In this document: piece after piece, positions 46,688 through 59,854 of the stretch
How the letters are laid out: every line of letters starts with the position of its first letter
How positions within the stretch are numbered: position 1 is the first letter of the stretch
DNA from: Apoda limacodes
Taxonomy: Eukaryota; Arthropoda; Insecta; Lepidoptera; Limacodidae
Direction of reading: 5' to 3'
DNA length: 64,000 nucleotides
Assembly: GCA_946406115.1 (NCBI GenBank)
Contig: OX291542.1
Location: forward strand, 3,434,959-3,498,958
Position numbers and translations under genes: made by a program
Notes under the pieces: model-generated
What the model was told of the DNA's origin: nothing
The model's input: the letters and a program-made list of their open reading frames with translations, nothing else
The model's database searches: none

Positions 46688-49600
46688 GTAAGTTAACTTC
46701 GAGCAAAACTTCAAGATATATGATTATTCCCGTGAAATATAGCTTTAAGCTTTTTCAATTTTTTTTAATTAAGTCAATTGTGTGAAACGTACTAGATTTC
46801 ATTACTAATGTTAAATCTCTTCTTCTCTCTCTAGTTCAATCTTTGACTAAGCAAAAATATCATAAACTTTTTATTGATAATATAAGTAGGTTTATTGCCA
46901 TGACATACAAATCGATTAAGGAAAAAACGTGAAACTGAATATTGAAATCAAAATTGAGAGGGGGAGGGGGGTCATATAGTTATTGTATATATTCATATGT
47001 TTTCTCAATCGATATTGGCTTTTTGATTTTCTTATGTACGTATTATTCTTATTAGGCAAATAATATTATTACTATTTCAAAATGTTGGATTTCAAAATTA
47101 GTACTTGCAATACTTCTCTAAAATACATAGTTTTCGAGAGTTGTTTTGAAAGTATATTTACACCTATGTGTATGTTATACTTACGCGCGCTCCAGTTAAA
47201 CTAAACATTATTAGGTATATCAAAAAGGACATATTGATCAATTTAGCAATTTAAAATTTATGTTTGGCAATGCAAAACCTACAATTGTTTTTCTAATTCC
47301 GGTGGACTCTAATTGAAATAATGTTAATCCAATGGTTCTGACAAATTCGTAAATTACCCTACATACTGTTGTATGATGATACTAAATGGTAGTTAAAGTA
47401 GGTTACTTAACTTATAGGTATGTTATTTAAATAAAAATAAGTTTTTTTTTATTAACCTACGCATAAAGCTCGTTAGTCTTTCACCTACTTTAACAAAATT
47501 ACTATGCAGACCAATTTCAGTCCTCTACCGCATTTAGCACGATAAAATGCATGAAAAAAAAATCCCTGGTGTAGTACACTGGTGCTGGTGTATTTGACAA
47601 TTATTCTTAAATGAATTGTATTATGTTTAAGAGGTTCAATAATGAGATAAGGATTTAAGACAACAGGCTTCCTATGATTCTAATTTTAGACAGAGACTTT
47701 CTTTAGTCATATTAACTACTATTCATAACATTAACTGAAATAGTTGAAATTAACTTTGTCCACGTATCTTGAGAATGGCAAGGCAGATTTTAGATTTTTT
47801 AATAAAGGTATATATTGTATGTCTTATTAAATTTCACGTTTTTAAAATAGTTTTAAGTACTCTATTTTATTATAACTTTGTATGATATTTTGACTGAAGA
47901 CGCAAAAACAAATAGCGAATAATACAAAAAGGATGGTAACTGCTGCAATGTGTAACACACCGTCTACAACTCAGACGCGTCGACGATTGGAAAAGGATTT
48001 CAAAATGTTTTTATGCCTATATCTACTGACGCCGACAGTTAAAGAACATGACAAAACAAGACTACACGTTGTGTTTTAGACTGATTAATTTAAGGCATAA
48101 CATTTTAATTTTAGTTTTTTACTCACTTCAAAACTTAAGATTATTATAACAATAATAAATAAAATATAAAAAAATTGCAATGGTAGAGATTTTTATTATT
48201 TAGCTTCACATTTTACTGGATGATGGGATGGACTAAGTCGCTATTTAATATTTAATATACATTGAGTATTAAGGAAGGTTACGAAAGGATATTTAGAAGG
48301 CTTCAATGACTCGGGTTTGTAATTTCTGTACCGCCCGTGTTACACACAACGTTTTTCATCACATTTACGAGTAAATAAATAAACTCACTGAAGTAACGGA
48401 AACAGAAGTATAAAAAAACAACACCTTATAGCGGTATCGCGATAATTTATGAATTCAGAAATTAAAACTTGGAATTGAAACAGAAAGTGGTTTAATAAAT
48501 ATTTGATAGAATAGACAAAGTACATAAAACGCGCGCGTGCGCACAGAACAAGTTTCATATGTCATTATCGCCCATAGGTTCTCTGGACGCCCGCTTTACC
48601 TTAAGTAAAGTAAAATTTACAAAGAATAAGCCCGTGGTAGTAATAAAGGTCATAGCACCTTCTTCAGCTGCTAGCAATAACACTGTTTACGAGTAAGTGT
48701 GATGAAAAAAAAAACTATTTATATCTAATATAATAAAGCTAAAGAGTTTGTTCGTACGCGCTAATCTCTTAGACTACCAGTCGGATTGAAAGAATATTTT
48801 GACATTTGATAGCCTAATTCTGCGGAAGATTATAAACTTAACTTCACGCTATAGTTATTAGGAGCTGAGAAGAAACTAACGTGGGTGAAACCGCTGAGAA
48901 CAGCTAGTATATACAAATGTACATATATACACATTTAGGTATAGCATTAACTTTTTTACTTTTTTAATCAAAAACTTTGAAGAGGCAAGGAACAGTTTTC
49001 TTTAAATTTTAATTGATTAAAAAACACCTGGCCAAGTGTGAGTCTTTTGGCACCGAGGGTTCTCTACAAACTTATTGTATGTAGATATTTTTCCATCATG
49101 AGATCAAGTATAAATAAATAAATAAAAACGAATATTTTTGGTTATTAAACACAACGCCGTCGGGCTCCAAAGTAAGCAACGCTTGTGTTATAGATACAAA
49201 TACATATATATTACTTTTTTTTTGTAAATACATACATATCATACATAAATAAACCCAGACACATACAAATGTTCAGGACAAATACAAATGTTTATCACAT
49301 AAATCTTTGTCCAGTGCGGAAATCGTACCCACACCCTCTGCACTGCTACACCTCTATGCTGCGAGGGAGTCGCACAGGTTTATGTTTTAGTTATCAGTAA
49401 TTTTTTTTTTCTTTATTTGTGATGTTACATCTTGCCAAATTTGATAATATAGGTTAACGGGAAGTACTCCATAGGTTTTGATTTATTTGTGACACAATAT
49501 GCGACCAAAATGACCGTGTTTTGGGCATATTTTTTAATGCATTGACTTAGAAGCTTTTTTTTTTTGACAACTTTATTTACCGTAAGCCTTTTTGATATTA

Positions 49601-51979
49601 ATTTCAACTGGATATTTCCACGCATTCTTGAGTAAAAGGGTCTTGACAGACAGACAAACTTTTTTTAATGTGTTATTATTACTAAAAATAAACAAATTAC
49701 ACTTTTATCTCTCGGCGAACAATATACTATTTACCTTGCTAATTTGACGCAAATAGACGCAATATTGTCTTGAAGCTACAATCCCATCCTTATCATCACA
49801 TCCTTGTGTTAACTTAGATGTAGTTTCCACAACCGTCTTTAATTTGTCGTTGTCGATCATTCCTTTCAGGCGAGCACAGGGTTAACTTTTAAATAAAAAG
49901 TTCCTAAGTATTCAAACTAATAACAAATAGTATGTTCATTTGTAGTGTTTGCTTCGTTTATGTTGCGTGCCACTTGCGCCGCACTGCTACAACGACGGAA
50001 CTCGTAATCCATAACTAGGTACAAAATCCTTTTCTTAGTACAAAGAGTCACACGCTAAAATACACCAGTTGGACTTTGAACAACAATTGAAGATGAACAA
50101 ATATTTTGTGTGATAGGGATAGATATAAATTTCTCGCTTTTACGTTACAAAACTCCTGTTGCACTGTACACACACGTCAAAGTTGTGACGCGCACTGACA
50201 TTATATTATTATTTGTAGTAAATTGTATATTAATTTTTACTTACCTGTAATAGAGTTTAGTTTTCGTCTGTTGCTTCGAATCACAATTTTAATTACCGTG
50301 CCGCGTTCATGATAATCGTCGCTTTTCAAAAAATTGTCTCTACCAATGACTTAAAAAAACAGACACGTCACGGCTTAAAACTACATCATATGCTATTGAT
50401 AAAATTTCTGATGACGAATAGTTTGATAATTAATCTTATCTCGTGCACTACTAAAGTCGCGCCATATAAGTTTGAATATGTTAAAAAACGAACTACATAT
50501 TAACCATAATATTTTGTTTTTCTCATTAACAGTAGTGCCTTTCCCAGAAAAAACTCTAATATGAAAATAAATACCAAACAGTGACAGGCAAGCTTTAATC
50601 TAAGCAAGTGACAGAGTGTCATAAGTGACATAAAGCAAATAGGTTTTAGCTGCAGCGTTTTGAGATATTGACCTGAGTCAAGTTGCTAAATATATTTTTT
50701 TATACACAATTATGCTATTAAATTATTACTAAATTATATTATTATTACGAAATTATGCTAAAGAAAAGTGATGCGTTTTCAATTTTTGTTTGAACCAGTT
50801 TAGATGAACAATATTTCGAAGTGAATTTAAGCAAAAAAGCATTCGAAGAGCACAAAAGCACAATCTTACTTTAATTCTGATTACCTAACGATAAATCAAA
50901 AAATAGGAATTAGTAAAAGTATCCAACCCACATTATATGCCACAAACAGTTTTTTGCAGATAAAAACCATCGATATTTAAAAAAATAGGTTCAGAGCGCC
51001 ACTCCCTAAAGTATACCATGTCAGTTTGGGTCATTTAGCCAAAAATTTAGAATAAAAAACTAATATAGACTTCCATTGGCCATTCAATATTATTAATATA
51101 CAACTAATTACTTTTACATAAAAACGGTATTTTAACCAATGGATGTGTAATCGTGAGGTAATTGGCTATCAGTTTTGGCAAAGTGTGCATCGCAGCTTAA
51201 TTGTTATCTGCTGCATGCAGCGGCTTTATAATGCTTTTAAACCTTTTTATGATGTTATCATAGTACTTATATTTGGAAATGTACCAATCGTTATAATTAA
51301 AATTGAAAAGAGCAACAGCTGGAGAGTTTCTTTCGCCGTTTCTTCTTCCCAGAACGCCATCTTGATTCCGAAACGGTAGTAGTTTATGAATTCCTTGCAT
51401 ATTATACTGACGTCAAAAAAGTTATATTGTATCCTATTTTTGAGAAATAAACTATTTGAATTTGAATTGGTTCCCTACAATTAAATATGACGTATTAGTA
51501 GTAAATATGGCATTTTAATTCTATGACAGATTGATATGTCAAATATACTACGTCAAAAAAGTAAATAAACAAACATTATTATTTATAATTAAGGAGTTTT
51601 GGCGCGAATCTTAAGAAGGAGTAGTGTTTTTTTCTGTTTAATTTTTCTAAATTCATTTAGTGACTTTCGATGTATATATTTTAGCAAAGTTTTACGAAAG
51701 CGTGTTAAGAATTGTGCAGCGAAGGCTCATGAATAGTGAATTATGAAGAAATAAGCAGGACATGACGCGCAATGTCTGAGGATCCACACCAAATCTCCTG
51801 CCCAATCTTGGGACTTGAAAACGAGGACGCGCGGTAACGCCCGCGCCACGATACGATATAATATAATTGACTTTGACTCTGGCAAATGCATAAATGGTCT
51901 GCTAAGACCGTGCGAGCTCATTTTAATAGTAAAAAAAAAAAAAAAAAATTATAATAAATAAATATGTATACGAGGTGAT
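46688..51979. other. gene-free right part of tandem unit 2
   Basis: Same content as 34545-39836: CTAG repeat at 48723-48907, reverse SINE at 49223-49368, LINE/SINE tail at 51308-51468, A run near 51931. No gene. Confidence 0.55.
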
Positions 51980-52087
51980 GGTTCGAACCAAGTGGCGGGG
52001 GGTCGGCGTGTACCAATGAGTCTTTTCTTAATTTCTCAAGTACACTCAACTCATAAAAAAATGCAAATAAACTAATTAATTTACTCG

Positions 52088-53252
52088 TACAATTGGTGTA
52101 GAAACACAAAAAACTAGGTAATTTGGTCCACACAGGACTTTGTAAATCAACAAGTAAGTTCTACAATCTATGTCGAAACACTCAGAATCTAGGTATTTTG
52201 ATTTACACAATACTTTGTAAAATAACTAATAATTATACAGTCTGTGCTGAAACACTCAAAAACTAGGTATTTTGGTTTACAAAATATTTTGTAAATTAAC
52301 TAATAAGTATAAAATCTATGTTGAAACACTTGAAAACTATGTATTTTGTTCACACAACACTTTGTAATCGACTAATAAATATAAAATCTATGATGAAACT
52401 CTCAAAAACTAAATATTTTGGTTCAGACTAGATTGTAAAAGAACTAATAATTACAATCTATGTTGAAACACTCAAAAACTAGATATTTTGGTTCACACTA
52501 TACTTTGTAAAATAACTAATAATTATACAGTCTGTGCTGAAACACTTAAAACTAAGAAGTTTGGTTCACACAATGCTTTGCGAATCAACTAATAAAATAT
52601 ACAATCTATGTTGAAAGACTCAAAAACTAGGTATTTTGGTTCACACTATACTTTGTAAAATAACTTATAATTATACAGTCTGTACTGAAACACTTAAAAA
52701 CTAGGAAGTTAAGTTCACACAATACTTTGTAAATAATGTAATAAGATATACAATCCATTTTGAAACACTCAAAAACTATGTATTTTGTTCACACAACAAT
52801 TTACAATCGACTAATAAATATAAAATCTATGATCCAACTCTCAAAAACTAAATATTTTGGTCCAGATTATACTTTGTAAAAGAACTTATAATTACAATCT
52901 GTGTTGAAACACTTAAAACTAGATGTTTAGGTGTACATAATACTTTGTTAATCAACTAATAAGTATGAACTCTATGTTGAAACACATAGAAATGGTTTAT
53001 TGTGGTCTACACAATGCTTTGTAAATTGACTAATAAGCATAAAATCTATGTTGAAACAATTAAAAACTATGTACTTTGGTTTTCAAAATTCTTTTTAAAT
53101 CAACTAATAAGGTATATAATCTATGTTTAACACTCAAAAATTACGTGTTTTGGTTTAAAAAATACTTTGTTAATCAAATAATAAGTATAAAATTTATGTT
53201 GAAACACTAAAAACCTAGGTATTTGGTTGACAAAATATTTTGTAAAGCAATT
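52088..53252 (+). repeat. 73-bp minisatellite (tandem unit 3)
   Basis: Same 16-unit order as units 1 and 2, with an isolated change ('aatatacaatc' for 'aatataaaatc' near 52600). Confidence 0.9.
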
Positions 53253-54433
53253 ATAAAAAAACCTTCAAGCCTGTAGCCACAAGTATAGGGATTAACCATA
53301 TCAAAAGAAAAGTGTCTGGTTTTGAAATATATTTACATCTACTTAAGCCTATATACTTAGACGGATGGCAGAGATGGCGCGCTTTGGATGTGGGATTGTG
53401 AAAGCAAAGGTTTTATTTTTACTTGCATATGTTCCCACTAGTAGTCACCAGCTTACCCTAACCTTAGACTAGGGTGATTTCGACCACAGACCAGGCCCAG
53501 AGAGAATTGTGTACTTGGCATACATCCTTTCATACGAGTATGCATGTTTTCTAACTATGTAAAAAAGGCTACACGACAGGTTCAAACCAAAGCCAAAAAA
53601 GCCGTTTCGACCAGTGTACAAAGACATATTATACTATTGAAGCATACAAAGCAGACAGTCTAAGTTCGACAGGCGCTAGCACGTGACCGCACGTTGAAAA
53701 TCTCGATTTTCTCGATTTTTTGTCGGTAAAAAATGTTACTATTTATTTAGAACTACGAAATTAGCAAATCAGTTGGTCATACTTATATACATTTTATGAA
53801 ATAAGAATTAAGAAAATATCGCTCTTAGTTTTCCAAACAATTTATATTAAAGCCCAAAAATAGAGTCAGATATATTTTAAAACTGTTTTAATAGCCAAAT
53901 TATTATAATATAAGAAAATCCACTTAACTAAGGTTTGAACTATTCTATTTTTTTAACGTGCACTCAGTACTTAAACAAAATTAAACAAATTTTTGCAAAC
54001 TTATCACGTTTGGGTATGCCATCACCTTAAGTCAAGTAAAAAAGGTTAATGATGTGGGTTGTATCTAACCGCTGGTTTCTCCCCCGGGGACTAAATGCGT
54101 AAAGACATTATAACTTCCGCTTATAACACTCTAGAATATTTGATAATTTTGAAACCTTTTTTTATTAAATAATAAGTTTTAGTTTTTAGCCTTTTAATTT
54201 TTATGCGAACGTTATTTTTCTTTAAATGCTATTAAACCATATAAATATTGGTTAAAATATGTAACCAAACTTACTGACTTTGTTTTCTATACATAAATAT
54301 TGTAATAGACATTTGGATTAAGGACAAAGAATGTTTATTTTGTTGAAGGAATTTTTTTTTATAATAATAAAACTATTTGAACAAATGTTTAATTTTTTAA
54401 TTGTCGTGACTTTTTATTTTTGTGGAAGTGCAG

Positions 54434-54470
54434 TATATAAATGCTAGTCAGAACCTGATATGTTATCATT
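54434..54470 (+). promoter_or_regulatory. core promoter of array gene copy 3
   Basis: TATATAAA and TCATT as in copy 1. The upstream region differs by a 1-bp T-run contraction and a G-to-T change near 54395. Confidence 0.8.
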
Positions 54471-54492
54471 ACGGTCTTGGAACTACCTGATT

Positions 54493-57292
54493 ATGAAAAC
54501 CATTGCAGTCCTTTGTTTCACTCTCTTGGTAAGTTTAACTATAATCGTGAACATTATTTGTGTTGATATACTAGTACTTAAACATTAAAAAAAAATGCTT
54601 AGGCAAGTAAGTAAACTATTACAAGTGGACGCTTAGTTACTTATTTATTCTGTTTATTTCAGGTTGCCTGTGTCCAATACAGTGCAGCACAAGGATGGTC
54701 AGGTAAATATTTATTAAGAGGGTGATAAAGGCCAGAAAGCCATTCTCTGTAATAAGAACAATGTCCATGTAAATGTACTAAAAATCATTATACAATGACA
54801 TATAAATTACTTTGAGATGTATATGTTTTTAGCAATTTTTTAAATTTTTTTTTAACAGATAATGTGCATGGAAGACGTGGTGGAGACGTCCACGGTCGTA
54901 ATGATCACCTAGACAGGGACGGCGACCTCGATGTGCACGGCAGTCGCCGTAACAGACTTAACCGTAACTACCACGACAGTGGCAACAGGAACGATAATGG
55001 AAATGGTAACCGTGATGACAACGAAAATGGTAATGGAAATGACAATGCTAATGGAAATGGAAATGGAAACAGAAATGGCAATGATAATGACAATGATAAT
55101 GACAATGCCAACAAAAACGGCAATGACAATGCCAATGACAACAGGAACAGCAACACAGGAGTGAACAGAAACTCCGGCAGTAACAGCAATAGAATCCGAA
55201 ACAGCAACAGCGTGCAAGACGACAGCCATTCCGGTAATTACTGCTAAATATACTGTTAATATTTTTTTTGCAACTAATTTGTGCAAAATCAATTTTAATT
55301 AACTAGCTCTATTTAAGAACACTCAAAGCTAGAAAATTGCGGGCTAAGGCCATATAAAACTTTCAGTTTTCTTTTTTTTTAATTCTTTTAGTAAAATTAT
55401 AATTTTTGATTAATAAATTAGATATCACGTTTTGTGGTAGGCTTTACGCTCTAGTACGTCTTCCATTAGTCCATAAAAAGCACAATATTTATATTCTATA
55501 AAAAAAGCTCAATGCTTTTGTATTATCCATGCCTGTAAAATTTAAAGAAATCTTCTTAATGTCTCTGTTTCTTTATATTAGTATACAAAATAATAAAAAT
55601 AACAAAAACATCCCTATTTAAATGTTTTACTTTAAGCTTCGTCAGTCAATATTACTACTTACAAATCCGATAAATATTTCCATAAAAAATTAAAAACAAG
55701 ATATGGCAACACAAAACACAAATTACATTCTACATGCAATTATAGACGGATACCCATTGAATAACACCATAGTAATAAAAAAAAACAACATATTTAATAA
55801 CACGTTTTCGTTTACTAGGTAACTGACGACATATTACATCTATGCAGAATCTATTCATAGTTTTTGTTTTAAATAACTGTACAGATAACCTTAATTGATC
55901 AAGCAAGTTAAACAATTTTTATAAGTTTGAAGTCTGTTGTTGTTTTTGTTTGACTGTCGCGCTTTATGTCGCAACGGAGCACCCAATTGAGATGAAATCC
56001 GGCACAGAAATAGGTGAAGAGACTGATAAGGACATATAAAGTCTACTTTTACAGAAAATTTAAATGTTTATGCAGAAATAACAATAACCAAATTCCACGT
56101 AAGCAAACTATAACTAAAGTTATAGCTTGCTATAGCAAACTAACTATAATCAAGAAGTTGCTGAAGAAATCCTACGCCGATAACTGACAAAACCTAGTAG
56201 TTATATACGTCTTATGCTTTACGCTTTATTCTAATAAATTCTTTCGACAGCCATTCCGGTAATTACTGCTAAATATACTGTTAATATTTTTTTTGCAACT
56301 AATTTGTGCAAAATCAATTTTAATTAACTAGCTCTATTTAAGAACACTCAAAGCTAGAAAATTGCGGGCTAAGGCCATATAAAACTTTCAGTTTTCTTTT
56401 TTTTTAATTCTTTTAGTAAAATTATAATTTTTGATTAATAAATTAGATATCACGTTTTGTGGTAGGCTTTACGCTCTAGTACGTCTTCCATTAGTCCATA
56501 AAAAGCACAATATTTATATTCTATAAAAAAAGCTCAATGCTTTTGTATTATCCATGCCTGTAAAATTTAAAGAAATCTTCTTAATGTCTCTGTTTCTTTA
56601 TATTAGTATACAAAATAATAAAAATAACAAAAACATCCCTATTTAAATGTTTTACTTTAAGCTTCGTCAGTCAATATTACTACTTACAAATCCGATAAAT
56701 ATTTCCATAAAAAATTAAAAACAAGATATGGCAACACAAAACACAAATTACATTCTACATGCAATTATAGACGGATACCCATTGAATAACACCATAGTAA
56801 TAAAAAAAAACAACATATTTAATAACACGTTTTCGTTTACTAGGTAACTGACGACATATTACATCTATGCAGAATCTATTCATAGTTTTTGTTTTAAATA
56901 ACTGTACAGATAACCTTAATTGATCAAGCAAGTTAAACAATTTTTATAAGTTTGAAGTCTGTTGTTGTTTTTGTTTGACTGTCGCGCTTTATGTCGCAAC
57001 GGAGCACCCAATTGAGATGAAATCCGGCACAGAAATAGGTGAAGAGACTGATAAGGACATATAAAGTCTACTTTTACAGAAAATTTAAATGTTTATGCAG
57101 AAATAACAATAACCAAATTCCACGTAAGCAAACTATAACTAAAGTTATAGCTTGCTATAGCAAACTAACTATAATCAAGAAGTTGCTGAAGAAATCCTAT
57201 GCCGATAACTGACAAAACCTAGTAGTTATATACGTCTTATGCTTTACGCTTTATTCTAATAAATTCTTTTACTTTCAGGCAAAGGATGGTAA
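54493..57292 (+). CDS. secreted Asn-dipeptide-repeat protein, array copy 3 with a lengthened intron
   Basis: Exons 54493-54528, 54663-54702, 54859-55233 and 57279-57292, 154 residues. The coding change noticed is AGT to CGT at codon 32 (S32R). The last intron is 1,025 bp longer than in copies 1 and 2, because the end of exon 3 plus most of intron 3 is repeated in tandem. The duplication stops just short of the branch/acceptor region, so only one genuine acceptor (TACTTTCAG at 57278) remains. There are now two identical donors (after 55233 and after 56259). Using the first donor gives the normal protein. A pseudo-exon between TTTCGACAG and the second donor (CCATTCCG, 8 nt) could be included and would shift the frame in the tail. 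A 3' UTR exon is predicted at 57632-57735. Confidence 0.82.
55220..56244 (+). repeat. 1,025-bp tandem duplication, first copy
   Basis: Runs from CGACAGCC near the end of exon 3 to 'ataaattcttt' in intron 3. Equivalent sequence is single in units 1 and 2. Confidence 0.95.
56245..57269 (+). repeat. 1,025-bp tandem duplication, second copy
   Basis: Junction 'attcttt'/'cgacagcc' at 56244/56245. Nearly identical to the first copy; one difference was noticed ('cctatgccg' for 'cctacgccg' near 57200). It continues into the genuine acceptor. Confidence 0.95.
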
Positions 57293-57389
57293 GAAAAATG
57301 CCAAAACCTGAAGAACGAAAAAAGAAAACGGTAAGTTTTGGTTACTTTATAGCAAAACTTTTATTAACTTCGTATTGTTTATAAGTGAC

Positions 57390-57545
57390 GACTAAATTGG
57401 AGCAGTGGTTAATCATTGTACTGCCAAGTTCTAAGGTCCGGGGTTCGATTTCTGGTGGGTGTGTGTGATACAAAAAGTGACAATTTGTAAAAGGCGATTA
57501 GATAAGACGAATCCATCGTCATTAAGTTTTTCTCTTATCATGTGA
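57390..57545 (+). mobile_element. tRNA-derived SINE in the 3' UTR intron (unit 3)
   Basis: Duplicate of 32080-32235. Confidence 0.7.
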
Positions 57546-58577
57546 ATATCTGTTTATTATCTTGGTATACCCATTATTATTTTGGTATATCTATTATTTT
57601 TGTATCTAATTGTAATTATTTCTCATTTCAGATAGATGTAACCCACATATTAAGTTTTTCAAAATTTTATTTTTCTTCAACTAATAATCCAATGTAAATT
57701 TTTCATCATGATCATAACTGTTTAATACAATTAAAAGTTTATAAATTTAATTTATTTTTATTTGCTTTTATAGTTTTAGGCAGCACTTGTTTCTTTAAAG
57801 TACAATATGAAGATTAGGTACTTCATAAAGACATCCGCTATTAACTTTTTCGCAAAAAGAAACATAGTATGTTTCCTAGGGTTCCGTGCTCAAAGGGTGC
57901 CAACGGAGTCCTTTTACTTACTGACTGTCCGTGTCCGTGTACCCACCATCCGTCCGTGGCGCTATCTTTTAGATCTAAGTATGTAAAAGTCTGATTTTTT
58001 TTACAGAATTTGTGGTAATATGTACAGCATATTACAGATTATAAATAAAATAATATAATTAAAATATAAGGGTTTTCCCCATACAAGAAACGCGATTTTG
58101 TTGTTTAAACGTAAATAATCGTAAAATAGTAATAGATATAGGCTTCAAACTTGTAGTAATTATTCTGTGAACTCTTAAGTATAACTACAAATAATAAAAA
58201 CTGAGACTTTTTTTACATAGAGTGTAATAATTTGGACTTTTAATATTCTCTTAAAAGCATTAATAAGATTAGCGACTTTCTATTCCTTTCTTCTATCTAG
58301 CTATTAAATTATTGGTGTTTCGCATTTTAAAATGAAAACGGACCCTATATAAGATCACTTTATTGTCCATTTATTGTCCATTTACCCATAGAAACCTTTA
58401 ATTTGGCAAAGTTCTTTCATCACGTAGCCAAGCCTAGTTGTCCACTTTAGAGCAGAAGAAATATTTCAACGGAGGCCCCTGTCACTAGAGGCTTATACCA
58501 ATCTCGATAATATTAAGTGAAATTTTAGTATAATAGTTGCTCAAGTTACAATTACAATTACAATCGCAATCTGGCAA

Positions 58578-58830
58578 CAAAAGTTTCCTGACCGTGTTAT
58601 TTCTCGATTGGCCACCGACATTTTGTGTTTTAACACCTTTATACTTTTTTTTGGGCCACGTGAAAGATAAGGTCTATGCTAATGATCCACTATGGATTCA
58701 AGACCTTAAAGATAGAATTCGTTAACTTATCGAGGACATACATCCGCAAATGTGCAATTGTTCATGGAAAATTTCATGAAAAGGATATGGTGCTGCAAGT
58801 GTAGCCATGGCGGCCATTTGGCCTTTGTTT
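58578..58830 (+). pseudogene. mariner-like transposase relic (unit 3)
   Basis: Duplicate of 33268-33520 with the same inactivating changes. Confidence 0.75.
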
Positions 58831-59721
58831 TCAAAGTTAATGGCGTACCATCCTCTTTACGATGAAATTCATTGATATCTCTTAAAAAATACTCGTTTTT
58901 TAAATATCAAAAACAAAACCTCTTATTGTAAAACCCTTTTAGGTATCTCCTAAGGTTTACTCACAACAACCGTTTTTATTTTTTCAAAAGTGTAACGAAA
59001 AGTATAGGTTACTTGGGAAGCTATTTTGATTATTATAGTATTGATTCTTATTTTCTTTAATAAATTAGTTACCATCATTTCGTTGAGAATAAAATTGCTC
59101 TTTACTGCATAGCATTCCAAATAATACTTTAAAAGATATCAGAAATTGAATATTTCACGTAAAAAAAAAATGGTTTCCTTGACGAGACCTACGGCGCTTT
59201 TTTGACTGGGTTTTTATTAAGTTAAGCTTTTATTGGATAAATGCCACAAATTGTTATTTTTATTTTAAAATCAAAGATGTCAGATCTATTTTGGCGAGCA
59301 TGATTTGCCAAAATTATTTTAAATTAAGAAAAACAAATCGAATAAGTTACTAGTGCGATAACGCTATTGAACCATTTTTTTTACCTTGTAACAAACTAAT
59401 AATGGAATCTATTGAGCTAGGCAAGTTGATAAAAAGGGCATAAGGCATAATACCTACATATTATTATATTCAATCTTCTGTATCCATTATTTTAAAACCT
59501 TCAGTATTTTAATTTTACAATTATCTTTTATTATAGAAAACTGATTTTTTTTTCTACTTTTGTTATTAATCACAGTGTTAATAGGAATAACTTAAGACAA
59601 TACGACAGTAAAATAAAAAAGAACCAAGCTAACGAGGTCAATTGTGATTAAATAATGTAATATGTAACTATGCAAACATATAACAAAGCATGTTTGAACA
59701 GTTGTTTTTCCATACTTTACC

Positions 59722-59759
59722 TATATATATATCGGCTAGTTTGAAAATAAACTATCATA
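59722..59759 (+). promoter_or_regulatory. core promoter of the first exon in unit 3
   Basis: TATATATATAT and TCATA as in units 1 and 2. Confidence 0.65.
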
Positions 59760-59818
59760 CCTTAACAACGCTTCGTGACCATTAGCTTCTTTACTAAAAA
59801 AAAAACTAGACAATCAAC

Positions 59819-59854
59819 ATGAAAACCATTGCAGTTCTCTGTTTTGCTCTTTTG
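59819..59854 (+). CDS. first coding exon of a family paralogue, continuation outside the window
   Basis: MKTIAVLCFALL with donor GTAAGT at 59855. No family exon follows up to 64000. If unit 3 is the original rather than an internal copy, the remaining exons of this gene should lie beyond the window. If another unit follows, it is an orphan like those at 34509 and 46652. Confidence 0.68.

Larger units (their letters stand above)
39837..51979. repeat. 12,143-bp tandem unit, copy 2
   Basis: Starts at GGTTCGAACCAAG directly after the end of unit 1. Contents and order equal unit 1 at a constant offset of 12,143. One coding difference was seen (D41N in the gene). Confidence 0.97.
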
